A stretch of DNA of 42,112 nt from Acidimicrobiales bacterium (GCA_009843525.1 VYDH01000013.1:1-42112); one strand, 5' to 3'; positions 23,581-35,133 are shown, numbered from the stretch's first letter. Program-made: numbers and translations. Notes: generated by a model not told the origin, from the letters alone.

Positions 23581-24632
23581 GCACGGCCGAACAGGCAGCG
23601 CCCGATCACGAGCAGTTTGCCGCGACGCTCAGCTCCTATCTCGCTGATCGGCTGGGCACGACTGGTCCCGTCAAGATCCGCGACATGGAGCGCATCGCAG
23701 TCGGGTGGTCACACGAAACGTGGCTTTTCGACGCGGTCTGGTCATCGAACGGCAGTGAGCAGCGCATGGGTCTGTGCTTGCGGCGCGACCCCGGCAACGC
23801 ACTGCTCAGAGACAAGTCTGACCTCGGGGAGCAGTTCAGGGTCCTGCAGTGCCTGGGGGACACCGAGGTGCCCGCACCCCGGGCCTATTGGCACCAGCCC
23901 GACCCTGATGTCCTTGGAGCACCCGCGCTGATCATGGAGAAGGTGCCCGGCGTCTGCCCGAGCCCGTGGCGGCGCGCCGGCCGGGACTTCTATGCGGCAG
24001 CGGCGGCGCGGGGCGTGCTGCCCGCCAGCTTCACCGATGCACTCGCCGCTGTGCACAACGTCGACTGGCGGTCCGCAGGGCTGGACTTCCTCGGCGTACC
24101 CGAAGCTGGCAAGGACTTCGCCCATCGTGAGATCGACAAGTGGGAGAGCCTCATCGAAGCATCCGGCCACGAGGGTCACCCGATCCTCTCCGACCTGATC
24201 GGTTGGCTCCGACACAACGCACCCCCCGCCGAGCGGCTCACGCTGGTGCACGGGGCATTTCGCACCGGCAACCTGCTCATCGACGACGACCGGATCTCGG
24301 CAGTGCTCGACTGGGAGCTGCAGGTCATCGGCGACCCGATGTACGACGTGGCCTACGTGCTGACCGAGCTCAACCGGGAAGGCACCGATCTGCTGTCGAA
24401 CGTGGTGCCCCGGGAGCTGTTCTTCGAGCGCTACCAGCGGGCCACCGGCATCGAGATCGATGAACAGCGCTGTGCCTACTACCAGCTGCTCTATGCGATG
24501 CGATCTGCGGCGTTCTGGATGAGTGCCGCAGGGCTCTACGCCGATGGCGCCACCACGGACCTGCGCTTGGCCCGCACCCACTGGTCGGTCACCGTGGCGC
24601 TCGAACGCGCCGCAACTGAGCTCGGCTACTAG
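23577..24632 (+). CDS. APH-family phosphotransferase-like protein with a mutated catalytic loop
   Basis: A 351-residue protein of the ACAD10/11-type APH family, with ALIMEKVPG in the N-lobe hinge (about residue 121), the loop LVHGAFRTGNLLID near 223 and AVLDWELQVIGDPMYDVAYV after it. Active relatives carry HGDxxxxN in the loop; here the catalytic Asp is Ala (codon GCA at 24256-24258) while Asn and the later DWE Asp are kept. It may be a pseudokinase or a binding protein. GTG at 23577 overlaps the previous stop by 4 bases. It ends 57 bases from a convergent LLM gene; no clear terminator was seen in that gap. Confidence 0.88.
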   Translation: MSTAEQAAPDHEQFAATLSSYLADRLGTTGPVKIRDMERIAVGWSHETWLFDAVWSSNGSEQRMGLCLRRDPGNALLRDKSDLGEQFRVLQCLGDTEVPAPRAYWHQPDPDVLGAPALIMEKVPGVCPSPWRRAGRDFYAAAAARGVLPASFTDALAAVHNVDWRSAGLDFLGVPEAGKDFAHREIDKWESLIEASGHEGHPILSDLIGWLRHNAPPAERLTLVHGAFRTGNLLIDDDRISAVLDWELQVIGDPMYDVAYVLTELNREGTDLLSNVVPRELFFERYQRATGIEIDEQRCAYYQLLYAMRSAAFWMSAAGLYADGATTDLRLARTHWSVTVALERAATELGY

Positions 24633-24689
24633 ACAGGTCCCAGCGACGGTCGCGACGCCGCCGATGCCCGCGGACGGGCCCTCTCCGGC

Positions 24690-25685
24690 TCAGGCAGCGA
24701 AGGCGTCGATCATGGCGTGCACATCGCCCAGCGGGTACAGGATCGGGCAGGTGGCGCCGTTGGCGAGGTAGCCGTCGACGGCCTCGCGGGCCTCCGCGGG
24801 CGTGCCCGATGCGGTGAGCATCTGCACGATGTCGTCGGGCACGAGCCGTGACGCGGCCTCGACCTGCTCAGCCGTCGCCGGCCACGTCAGCACCTTGTCG
24901 ACGTCTTCGAGCAGCGAGTCAGGCACACCGGAGGCCTTCATGATGTGCGGCTGCTGACCCAGGTACTGGGTGACCATGTTGCGGGCCATGTCCAGCGCCG
25001 TCGCACGGTCTTCGTGCACCGAGCACACCACGAGCTGCGGCCGATCAACGTCGTCCACGCTGCGTCCCGCCGCGGCCGCTCCCCGCTCGAGAGCGTCCAT
25101 GGCGCGGCTGTTGTAGTCAGGCGAGACGAGGTAGTTCAGCACGACGCCATCGGCGATCTCGCCGGTCAGTTCCATCATCTTCATGCCGGTGGCACCGATG
25201 TAGATGGGCACGTCCTTGGGTCGTCGCTCCTGGTAGACGTAGTCGAGCTCGACATCGTCAAGATGGATGTGATCGCCGTGAAAGGTCACGTTCTCGTTGG
25301 CCAGCAGGGCGCGCACCACGGCGGTGACCTCACGCATCGCGCCCAGCGGCCGGGCCCGACTGATGCCGACTTTCGCGGCGAGCGGATCCCACCATGCGCC
25401 GAGACCGCAGATGATGCGACCCGGCGCCAAGTCGTCCAGCGTCGAGAACATCGAGGCCAGCCGTGCGGCATTGCGCGACCAGATGTCGATCACGCCGGCG
25501 CCCACCTTGATGCGGGACGTGGTGGCTGCAAACGCTGCCATGGGAACGCTGGCCTCTCGCACCAGCCGCGAATCGGCCTGCCAGACGGCCTCGAAGCCGC
25601 GTTCCTCGGCGTACTGGACGTAGCCCATCGCCTCGCTGATGGGATGAGCGTCCTGCAGGTACAGCGCAACCCGTGCCGAAGTCAT
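24690..25685 (-). CDS. LLM-class flavin/F420-dependent oxidoreductase (3), Mer-like
   Basis: A 331-residue LLM-fold protein closest by eye to methylene-tetrahydromethanopterin reductase-type members: [37 protein letters not shown] (location about 24-44), [26 protein letters not shown] and [18 protein letters not shown]. The [21 protein letters not shown] region (about 180-200) is typical of F420 members. The reaction is unknown. The gene stands alone on the minus strand, convergent with the APH-family gene and divergent from the PLP-enzyme gene (106 bases apart). No good ribosome site is visible. Confidence 0.9.
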   Translation of the reverse strand: MTSARVALYLQDAHPISEAMGYVQYAEERGFEAVWQADSRLVREASVPMAAFAATTSRIKVGAGVIDIWSRNAARLASMFSTLDDLAPGRIICGLGAWWDPLAAKVGISRARPLGAMREVTAVVRALLANENVTFHGDHIHLDDVELDYVYQERRPKDVPIYIGATGMKMMELTGEIADGVVLNYLVSPDYNSRAMDALERGAAAAGRSVDDVDRPQLVVCSVHEDRATALDMARNMVTQYLGQQPHIMKASGVPDSLLEDVDKVLTWPATAEQVEAASRLVPDDIVQMLTASGTPAEAREAVDGYLANGATCPILYPLGDVHAMIDAFAA

Positions 25686-25776
25686 CGCTCTGCCGCCATG
25701 GTCCCAGTCATTGTTGCTCGTCTCCTCCGGCCCGCCGAATCGTGCTTCGCGTGCGCCCGGTCCTTTTCGCGGAACC

Positions 25777-25782
25777 TAGCCT
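25777..25782 (+). promoter_or_regulatory. Candidate -10 box (TAGCCT) for the PLP-enzyme gene
   Basis: TAGCCT lies 9 bases before the ATG at 25792; a start site 6-7 bases downstream would leave a leader of only 2-3 bases. No ribosome site is present. Confidence 0.35.
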
Positions 25783-25791
25783 CGGTTCGGT

Positions 25792-27363
25792 ATGGCCAAC
25801 CACACATCAGCCGAAGGGGCAAGCGGCGGGGCAGGGTCGTTCCCAGCCGGCTATGCCGCCCAGCTCGCCACCGAGGTCATTGATTCCGACGGGCGCGCTC
25901 ATGTCGTCGAGCGCTTCCGCTCCCAGGGCATTCGGCTGCCCACCTTCGCCGAGCTGGCTGATCCCTCACTCATCGACCCCGACATCTCCGAGGCGCTCGC
26001 CACCGTCGATCCCGACTTCGCCGACCCCCTCAACCTGTTCAGGGTGCACTGGTTCAACGATGGCTCGGGCGGCCGCACCGAAGTTCCCCCCCATGTCGTC
26101 CTTCCCAGCGAGCTGACCGGCACGCCAGCACAGATCGTGGTGCTTTTCGGCAACCGGTTCCCGATGATCGGCGCCCACAAGGTGCTGGCTGCCTATTCGT
26201 GCCTGGCACCTCGGGTCGTCTCCGGCCAGTTCGATCCTGTACGTCACCGGGCGGTGTGGCCATCGACCGGCAACTACGCCCGCGGCGGCGTAGCCATCAG
26301 CCGGATCATGGGCTGCCGCGGTGTTGCCGTGCTGCCGGAGAACATGAGCCGGGAACGCTTCGAATGGCTGGAGCGCTGGATCGCCGATCCCGCAGATGTC
26401 ATCCGCACTCCCGGCTCGGAGAGCAACGTCAAGGAGATCTACGACGCCTGTGCCGAGCTGGCCCAAGATCCGACGAACTTCATCCTGAACCAGTTCAGCG
26501 AGTTCTCCAACCACATCGGCCACTACGAGGTGACGGGCGCGGCGCTGCTCTCGGTGTTCGAACACCTTCGATCGGAAGCATCGGCTGACAACGAACTGAA
26601 TCTGGCTGCGTTTGTGGCGGCCAGCGGCTCTGCAGGCACGCTCGGTGCCGGCGACAGGCTCAAGGATTCCCACAACGCGCAGATCGTGGCGGTCGAGGCG
26701 CTCGAGTGCCCGACCATGCTCTACAACGGCTACGGCGAGCACAACATCCAAGGCATCGGAGACAAGCACATCCCGCTCATCCACAACGTCATGAACACCG
26801 ACGTCATCGTGGGCGTCAGCGATCGGGCGACTGACGGGCTGGGACTGGTCTTCAACACCGAATCCGGCCGTGACGCACTTCGAGAGCACCTGGGAGCCTC
26901 GTCGTGGGTGCTCGACCACCTGGGGCACTTCGGCTACTCGTCCATCTGCAACACGCTGGCCGCTGCTCGCGCTGCCAACGAGCTGGGTCTCGGCCCCGAC
27001 GATGTGGTGATGACGGTGGCGACGGACGGGTTCGAGATGTACTTCTCAGAGCGAGAGCGTCACCTTGCCCAGCGGCACGGCGGCAGTTTCGATGCTGACG
27101 CCGCCCGGAGCATCATCGAGCGTCATCTCGCGCCGGAGGCCAGCAGCGACGATGCGCCCCATATCGAAGTGCTCAGCGACCGGGGCCGTGACCGGATCTT
27201 CAACCTCGGCTACTACACCTGGGTCGAGCAGCAAGGGGTCGCGCTGGAGGACTTCGAGGCCCGGCGCGACCAAGCATTCTGGGACTCGCTGCGCGGTCTT
27301 CCGCGGCTGTGGGACGACATGATCAACGAACTCAACGACGAGGTCGCCGCCACCTTCGTGTAG
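25792..27363 (+). CDS. Fold-type II PLP enzyme (cysteine-synthase/threonine-synthase-like)
   Basis: A 523-residue protein with the tryptophan-synthase-beta fold. PLP Lys130 lies in [11 protein letters not shown], the substrate loop is STGNYARGG (158-166), and GSAGTLGAG near residue 283 is the glycine-rich phosphate loop. Between them is [17 protein letters not shown] followed by [13 protein letters not shown], as in cysteine synthase/cystathionine-beta-synthase relatives. It is longer than cysteine synthase (about 310), with about 85 extra N-terminal residues and about 100 at the C-terminus. A beta-elimination or replacement on an amino acid is likely, with unknown substrate. No partner gene flanks it; the downstream gene is convergent 39 bases away. 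Confidence 0.85.
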   Translation: MANHTSAEGASGGAGSFPAGYAAQLATEVIDSDGRAHVVERFRSQGIRLPTFAELADPSLIDPDISEALATVDPDFADPLNLFRVHWFNDGSGGRTEVPPHVVLPSELTGTPAQIVVLFGNRFPMIGAHKVLAAYSCLAPRVVSGQFDPVRHRAVWPSTGNYARGGVAISRIMGCRGVAVLPENMSRERFEWLERWIADPADVIRTPGSESNVKEIYDACAELAQDPTNFILNQFSEFSNHIGHYEVTGAALLSVFEHLRSEASADNELNLAAFVAASGSAGTLGAGDRLKDSHNAQIVAVEALECPTMLYNGYGEHNIQGIGDKHIPLIHNVMNTDVIVGVSDRATDGLGLVFNTESGRDALREHLGASSWVLDHLGHFGYSSICNTLAAARAANELGLGPDDVVMTVATDGFEMYFSERERHLAQRHGGSFDADAARSIIERHLAPEASSDDAPHIEVLSDRGRDRIFNLGYYTWVEQQGVALEDFEARRDQAFWDSLRGLPRLWDDMINELNDEVAATFV

Positions 27364-27402
27364 TGCTGACTCGTCCGCCCAGCGAATTGCCCTTCAGTGC
27401 CG

Positions 27403-30096
27403 TCAGTTGGGTGTGACGAAGATCGCCGAGGTGCCCAGCGGGCGCCAGATCACGTTGGTGAGGCCGCCCCAGCAGGCGACCGTGCCATCGCTGCGCACCC
27501 CACATGTGTGCTCATATCCGGCACTCACGGCAGTGAATGTCGTAGCCGGAGCGTCGGCCTGCGCGCTGTCGTTGCGTCCCCAGCAGGCGATGGTCATGTC
27601 GGTGCGCAACCCGCACGAGTGCTCACTGCCCGCCGTGACAGCGGTGTACGCCCCCGATGGCGGGCTTGCCAGCCCGTAACGGGCGAGTCCCCAACAGGTG
27701 ATCTTCTTGTCGGTGCGCAACCCGCACGAGTGGTAGGTGCCCGCGGCGACGGCGGTGAATGTTCCAGACGGAGCGTCGGCCTGACCATCGCTGTTCCATC
27801 CCCAGCAGGTGACTCTCTTGTCAGTGCGCACTGCGCAGGAATGGTTCGTACCTGCAGCGATGGCAGTGAATGTCCCCGACGGCGCATCGGCCTGTCCCTC
27901 GTCGTCGCTTCCCCAGCAAGCAATTTTCTTGTCAGACCGAAGAGCGCACGAATGACTCCCGCCGGCTGCGACAGCCGAGAAGTTCCCCGATGGTGTATCC
28001 GTCTGGCCGGCGAAGTCTCTGCCCCAGCAGGTCAGCGAGTCATCGGTACGCAGTGCGCACGTGTGCCGGCCGCCGGCGGCGACGGCGGTGAACGTCCCTC
28101 GCGGACTTCTTGATTCGCTTTGGTCGTTGATGCCCCAGCACGTGATGGTGCCATTGGACTGCAGACTGCACGTGTGCCGAATGCCTGCTGAAACCGTGGC
28201 AACGGCACGTACCGGCCCGTCCGCCCGGCCCGCGATGTTGTTGCCCCAGCAGGTGACCCGCTTGTTCGTCTGCAGTCCGCATGCGTGCCACCCGCCAGCC
28301 GTCACGGCGGTGAACCTTCCCGTCGGAACAATCTGCTGGCCGTGATTGTTCAAGCCCCAGCAAGCGATCGTGCCGTCCGTGCGCAGTCCGCAGGCATGAT
28401 CGGAACCGACTGCGACGGCGGAGAACGCTGAGGACGGCGGGTTGTTCAAGCCGAAGAAGCCAGCGCCCCAGCAAATGGTGCTGCCATCAACGTGAAGAGC
28501 GCACGTTTCAGAGCTGCCGGCCTCCAAGGAGGTGAACTCTCCCTGGGGAGCTGCAGTCCGGTTGCGGTCGTCCCGACCCCAGCAGGTGATGCTGCCGTCC
28601 GTGCGCAGTGCGCAGGTATGCGTTGTCCCCGCCGTGATCGCAGAGAACGATCCGCTGGGGGCATCGGTTTGCCCGTACCGATCGTCGCCCCAGCAGTCGA
28701 TCGTCTTGTCAGTCCGAATTCCGCACGAGTGCTCGCGGCCGGCGGCGACGGCGGTGAAACTGCCCGATGGCGCCCGTGCTTGTCCGTCTTGGTTGAACCC
28801 CCAGCAGGTGACGGTCTCGTTGGTTCGTATTGCGCACGAATGACTGCCGCCCGCTGTGACGGCGGTGAAGCTGCCGGCTGGTGGCGTCGCCTCCCCGTCA
28901 CTGTTCCGGCCCCAGCAGACGATGGTCTTGTTGGTACGCACGCCGCACGTGTGTACAGAACCCGCGTCGATCGCCGTGAACGTGAGATCGTCGGGGTCGT
29001 GCGGCAGGGTTGTGCTGCTGGGAGCAGGCTCGGGTTCGATGGGGCTGGTCCCGCCGAGGCTGCTGTCTGCCGCCCTGGCACTTGCGGCGGCGGGTGAACT
29101 GTCGAAGATGCGGCGGACTTCCGCGCTCGGCGAACGGCGACCGACCTCGCGCTCGACCGCTCCAGTTAGCGATTCGACGTCGCCGATCAAGGTGATGGTG
29201 GTGGGCCGGTATCGCCTCAAGGCCGTCGAGGTCGGATCGGTCAGCTGCTTGCGTTCCGAGTAGAGCACCACTGCGTCAGGATCCGCTGCGGCGTACGACG
29301 CTGCGATGCCGACGTCGTGCAGCGACCATCCATTCGCGACCACGGCGTGTCGAGAACCGGCGGCCAATGCGGGGCCTGCAAACAGAGCGGCGGTCTCGAT
29401 GCGTGTGGCACCGCCCCTGCGTTCTACCTCTGCCTCCGGGAGCGCAGCTTCGATCTCGGCTTCTGTATCGGAGCTGAGCGCCGCTGTGCCGCCCACGATC
29501 AGCACAAGATCGGGTTCGTGCTCCATGAGGGCAGATTCGGTCGCGTCGCCCAACGCGTTCTGTCCGGCGTAGAGCACGACATCGGCGGCACCCGAAGCGA
29601 CTGCCGACGCCGCGGTGCCCACATCGGACAATGACCACCCGTTCGCGATCACCACGGTGGATGCTCCCTCACCGCCGATCGCGTGCTGCGCTGCGAGTGC
29701 AGCGGTGTGGATTCGGTCCCGCCCGGAGAGTCGCTCGATGCTCACCCCGGGCACGAGGTCGGCGAGTTCGGTCTCGATCGTCCCGGACAGGATCGCCGTC
29801 CCGCCGACGAGGATCACGTTCGCAGGCCGATAGTCACGCAGGACCTGAGCCGCCGCGGTGCCGAGGGTTTCAGATGACTCTGCCAACAGCACTGCGTTCC
29901 CAGCGCCAGCCCCGACCAGTGACGCTGCCGTGCCGACGTCGGACAGCGACGTCTGGTTGGCGATGACCACGACGATTTCGTTGCTGCCGCCTGTTGTCGA
30001 CTGAGACTGAGCGGCGGCGGTGACCGGCATGAGCATGCCCGCCAGCACCGCCAGGGTTGCCGCCGCGGCAGCACCCCTCGTAGTTCGATAACGCAT
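27403..30096 (-). CDS. Secreted cell-wall-binding protein: 3 CWB2 repeats plus 14 RCC1-like repeats
   Basis: An 897-residue exported protein. Residues 1-28 are a signal peptide (positive start, Ala/Leu/Val core, TAAAQ). Residues about 38-330 hold three CWB2 repeats, each with an ANxxSLSDVGxA-type start and an ILVGGTAxLS-type end, known for binding cell-wall polymers. A Ser/Pro/Thr linker leads to fourteen repeats of about 37 residues with the pattern FTAVxAGxxHxCxxRxDxxxxCWG, an RCC1-like beta-propeller. Every repeat carries two Cys about 10 apart, suiting disulfides outside the cell. Probably a surface adhesin or receptor; the ligand is unknown. ATG at 30096 is chosen because GAGG lies 8 bases upstream and it starts a clear signal peptide; the frame is open to 30483. 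Confidence 0.92.
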   Translation of the reverse strand: MRYRTTRGAAAAATLAVLAGMLMPVTAAAQSQSTTGGSNEIVVVIANQTSLSDVGTAASLVGAGAGNAVLLAESSETLGTAAAQVLRDYRPANVILVGGTAILSGTIETELADLVPGVSIERLSGRDRIHTAALAAQHAIGGEGASTVVIANGWSLSDVGTAASAVASGAADVVLYAGQNALGDATESALMEHEPDLVLIVGGTAALSSDTEAEIEAALPEAEVERRGGATRIETAALFAGPALAAGSRHAVVANGWSLHDVGIAASYAAADPDAVVLYSERKQLTDPTSTALRRYRPTTITLIGDVESLTGAVEREVGRRSPSAEVRRIFDSSPAAASARAADSSLGGTSPIEPEPAPSSTTLPHDPDDLTFTAIDAGSVHTCGVRTNKTIVCWGRNSDGEATPPAGSFTAVTAGGSHSCAIRTNETVTCWGFNQDGQARAPSGSFTAVAAGREHSCGIRTDKTIDCWGDDRYGQTDAPSGSFSAITAGTTHTCALRTDGSITCWGRDDRNRTAAPQGEFTSLEAGSSETCALHVDGSTICWGAGFFGLNNPPSSAFSAVAVGSDHACGLRTDGTIACWGLNNHGQQIVPTGRFTAVTAGGWHACGLQTNKRVTCWGNNIAGRADGPVRAVATVSAGIRHTCSLQSNGTITCWGINDQSESRSPRGTFTAVAAGGRHTCALRTDDSLTCWGRDFAGQTDTPSGNFSAVAAGGSHSCALRSDKKIACWGSDDEGQADAPSGTFTAIAAGTNHSCAVRTDKRVTCWGWNSDGQADAPSGTFTAVAAGTYHSCGLRTDKKITCWGLARYGLASPPSGAYTAVTAGSEHSCGLRTDMTIACWGRNDSAQADAPATTFTAVSAGYEHTCGVRSDGTVACWGGLTNVIWRPLGTSAIFVTPN
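27455..28983 (-). repeat. Fourteen tandem RCC1-like coding repeats, about 111 bp each
   Basis: The unit can be followed at DNA level by its recurrent CCCCAGCAG/CCCCAGCAA block on the plus strand (antisense of CWG) about every 111 bases. All units keep the reading frame and the paired Cys codons. The arrangement fits two seven-bladed propellers. Confidence 0.85.
29107..29985 (-). repeat. Three CWB2 (putative cell-wall binding repeat 2) coding units
   Basis: Three units of about 95-100 residues, starting near IANQTSLSDVG, IANGWSLSDVG and VANGWSLHDVG and each containing a [VL]I[LV][VI]G[GD] strand. Three consecutive CWB2 motifs are needed for wall anchoring in clostridial proteins of this family, and three is what is seen. 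Confidence 0.85.
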
Positions 30097-30134
30097 TCGG
30101 TACCTCGCGTGATGAGCGGCGAAGGGTTTGGGCG

Positions 30135-30140
30135 AGAGTA
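30135..30140 (-). promoter_or_regulatory. Candidate -10 box (TACTCT) for the CWB2/RCC1 gene
   Basis: TACTCT on the minus strand lies 38 bases before the ATG at 30096, giving a predicted leader of about 32 bases with the GAGG ribosome site. No convincing -35 is visible. The box sits in the 132-base divergent region shared with the M20 gene. Confidence 0.4.
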
Positions 30141-30216
30141 TCCCCGCCTCCTCAGCCGGCGTAGCGCCGCAGCAGCTTTTGCTCGGGGCCGGAACCGCCG
30201 CGTTCCGATCCGATGC

Positions 30217-30222
30217 GAGAAT
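30217..30222 (+). promoter_or_regulatory. Weak candidate -10 box (GAGAAT) for leaderless M20 gene
   Basis: GAGAAT keeps the A at position 2 and T at position 6 of the -10 pattern and ends 6 bases before the ATG at 30229. The same bases could act as a poor ribosome site (GAGA). Confidence 0.25.
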
Positions 30223-30228
30223 GGACTG

Positions 30229-31524
30229 ATGAGTGAATCGGCTCCGCGCATCGACGGCGAGCGCTTGATGGGGCGCCTCGACGAGCTGGCGCAGATCGGT
30301 GCCATCGAGGGCACGCAGGGCAACTGCCGCCTCGCGCTCACCGACGAGGACCGGGACGGGCGAGACTTGGTCGGCACGTGGATGGCGGATCTGGGGCTCG
30401 ATGTCTCCGTCGACGGACTCGGCAACGTCGTGGCGTGTACGGAACCGGGGCGAGTTGCTGACTCGGTCATGATGGGCAGCCACATCGACACGGTGGCCAC
30501 CGGCGGCCGCTACGACGGCAACCTCGGCGTGCTCGCAGGGCTCGAAGTGATCGAGTCAGTGCTGGCGAGCGGCCGCGTGCCCGCTCGACCCCTGTCGGTG
30601 GCCTATTTCACCGACGAGGAAGGCAGCAGGTTCGCGCCCGACATGCTGGGCAGCCTCGCCTACGTCGGAGGCATGGCGCTCGAGGAAGCGCTGGAGATCA
30701 CCGACCGCGACGGCATCGCTGTGGGCGACGAGCTAGATCGCATCGGCTATCGCGGCCCCGCCCCGGTGCCCGGAACGGTGCCCTACGCCTACATGGAGCT
30801 GCACATCGAGCAGGGCCCGGTGCTGGAGTTCCACGAGACGCAGATCGGTGTCGTGGAAGGCGTCCAGGGCATCTCGTGGACCGAGGTCACGCTGAGCGGC
30901 CAGTCCAACCATGCCGGCACCACGCCGATGCCGCTGCGGCGCGACGCCGGGCTCGCCGCGTGCCGCATCGCCGGCGAGGTGCGGGAGCTGGCGCACAACA
31001 TCGGCGACTCGCAGGTCGGCACGGTCGGCTCCATCTCGCTGGTGCCGAACCTCGTCAATGTCATCGCCGGCTCGGCGGTGATGACGGTCGACTTGCGCAA
31101 CACCTCCGAACCGATGCTGCAGCACGCAGAGGCTCGCCTCGACGAGATCGTCAGCCGCATCGCCGAGGGCGAGCACCTCGACGCCGCCATGCGGCGCACT
31201 GCACGCTTCGAGCCGGTCGAGTTCCATCCAGCAGTCATCGATCTGGTCGAACGCTGCGCCGCGGAAGCGGGCCTCAGCCATCGCCGGATGCCGTCCGGCG
31301 CGGGCCACGACGCCCAGATGCTGGCCCGCGTGTGCCCGACGGCGATGATCTTCGTGCCCAGCTTCGACGGGGTCAGCCACAACCCGGCCGAGTACACATC
31401 GCCCGAAGACATCGAGGCGGGGGCGAACCTGCTGGCCGATGTCGTCTGGCGCCTCGCCAGCGGCGAGATCGACAGCGACATCGCCGGCGGCCGAGACGCA
31501 GCCGGCAACGGGACGGCCGCATGA
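30229..31524 (+). CDS. M20-family N-carbamoyl-L-amino acid hydrolase/allantoate amidohydrolase
   Basis: A 431-residue di-metal amidohydrolase of the AllC/HyuC/beta-ureidopropionase group. Metal ligands are H85 (GSHIDT), D96 (GGRYDGNLG), E130/E131 (FTDEEGSRF) and a His in MELHIEQGPVLE; GQSNHAGTTPM supplies the substrate-binding His of the dimerisation domain, and SGAGHDAQML plus SHNPAEYTSPED close the site. It hydrolyses N-carbamoyl groups or allantoate to release CO2 and ammonia. ATG at 30229 gives the usual N-terminus (about 410-430 residues); the frame is open 40 codons upstream. Its stop overlaps the DCase ATG (ATGA). L-specific carbamoylase, ureidopropionase and allantoate hydrolase cannot be separated by eye. 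Confidence 0.92.
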   Translation: MSESAPRIDGERLMGRLDELAQIGAIEGTQGNCRLALTDEDRDGRDLVGTWMADLGLDVSVDGLGNVVACTEPGRVADSVMMGSHIDTVATGGRYDGNLGVLAGLEVIESVLASGRVPARPLSVAYFTDEEGSRFAPDMLGSLAYVGGMALEEALEITDRDGIAVGDELDRIGYRGPAPVPGTVPYAYMELHIEQGPVLEFHETQIGVVEGVQGISWTEVTLSGQSNHAGTTPMPLRRDAGLAACRIAGEVRELAHNIGDSQVGTVGSISLVPNLVNVIAGSAVMTVDLRNTSEPMLQHAEARLDEIVSRIAEGEHLDAAMRRTARFEPVEFHPAVIDLVERCAAEAGLSHRRMPSGAGHDAQMLARVCPTAMIFVPSFDGVSHNPAEYTSPEDIEAGANLLADVVWRLASGEIDSDIAGGRDAAGNGTAA

Positions 31525-32447
31525 GGCCGCTCACGGTCGGTGCCGCACAGCTCGGGCCCATCGCCCGCTACGAGACCCGCGCCAAGGTCGTCGAGCGGCT
31601 GATCGCGTTGCTGCACCAGGGGGCAGACCGGGGATGCGAGGTGGTGGTGTTCCCGGAACTGGCGCTCACCACCTTCTTCCCGCGCTGGTACTTCCCCGAC
31701 GACTCGCCCGAGCTGCTGTCGTACTTCGAGACCGAGATGCCGTCGGCCGAGACGCAGCCGCTGTTCGACGAGGCCAAACGGCTCGGCATCGGCTTCCACC
31801 TGGGGTACGCCGAGCTGACGCCCGATGGGCACCGCTACAACACGGCCATCCTCGTCGATCGCAGCGGCAGCCTCGTCGCCAAGTACCGCAAGGTGCACAT
31901 TCCCGGCCACGAAGAGCACGAGCCGCAGCGGCCGTTCCAGCACCTCGAGCGCCGCTACTTCGAGGAATCCACCGAAGGGTTCAGCGTGTGGCGAGCGTTC
32001 GGCGGCGTCATGGGCATCGCGCTGTGCAACGACCGGCGTTGGCCCGAGACCTACCGCGTCATGGGCCTGCAGGGCGTCGAGATGATTTTCATCGGCTACA
32101 ACACGCCGCTGCACTATGCGCCAGATCCCGTCCAGGATCCGCTGCAGGCATTCCACAATCACCTCGTCATGCAAGCGGGCGCCTATCAGAACGGCACCTG
32201 GGTGATCGGGGTTGCCAAAGGGGGCACCGAGGAGGGCGTGGAGTCGCTGGCGCACTCGGCGGTCATCGCGCCGTCAGGCCAGATCGTGGCCCAGGCCGTG
32301 ACCGATGGCGATGAGCTGATCACCGCCCAGTGCGACCTGGACTGGTGCTCGCAGTACAAGGACACGTTGTTTGACTTCGGCCGCTATCGCCGGCCCGAGA
32401 CCTACCAGCTGATCGGCCAGCAGAAGGGCGTCATCCCGCCGCCCTAA
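31521..32447 (+). CDS. N-carbamoyl-D-amino-acid hydrolase (nitrilase superfamily)
   Basis: A 308-residue nitrilase-fold enzyme very close in pattern to Agrobacterium D-carbamoylase (304 residues): VFPELALTTFFPRW, KYRKVHIPGHEEHE, RPFQHLERRYFE, CNDRRWPETYRVMGLQG and a GYNTP segment. The Glu46-Lys124-Cys169 triad is intact. It cleaves N-carbamoyl-D-amino acids, the products of D-hydantoinase, to D-amino acids, CO2 and ammonia in the cytosol. ATG at 31521 overlaps the M20 stop by 4 bases. Having a D-type carbamoylase co-translated with an M20 carbamoylase suggests both enantiomers, or two successive ureido groups, are processed. No hydantoinase/dihydropyrimidinase of the amidohydrolase type lies in the window. 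Confidence 0.95.
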   Translation: MRPLTVGAAQLGPIARYETRAKVVERLIALLHQGADRGCEVVVFPELALTTFFPRWYFPDDSPELLSYFETEMPSAETQPLFDEAKRLGIGFHLGYAELTPDGHRYNTAILVDRSGSLVAKYRKVHIPGHEEHEPQRPFQHLERRYFEESTEGFSVWRAFGGVMGIALCNDRRWPETYRVMGLQGVEMIFIGYNTPLHYAPDPVQDPLQAFHNHLVMQAGAYQNGTWVIGVAKGGTEEGVESLAHSAVIAPSGQIVAQAVTDGDELITAQCDLDWCSQYKDTLFDFGRYRRPETYQLIGQQKGVIPPP

Positions 32448-32541
32448 CCAGTACGAAGAGCCGGTGGTGTGAGTTGACCCGCGGTGGTGCGACAATGGCC
32501 TGCGGGGAAGGGACAACGAGGTCCCGGAGACGAGGATTCCA

Positions 32542-35133
<2,592 letters not shown>

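Noticed and set aside
24633..24689. Short palindromes (GCGACGGTCGC, GTCGCGAC) between convergent genes as a terminator
   Set aside because: The arms are 4-5 bases with almost no loop, too weak to call in DNA of this GC content.
27455..28983. Regular repeats that might be a CRISPR array
   Set aside because: The period is about 111 bases, units are imperfect, in frame and encode RCC1-like blades; there are no unique spacers and no cas genes.
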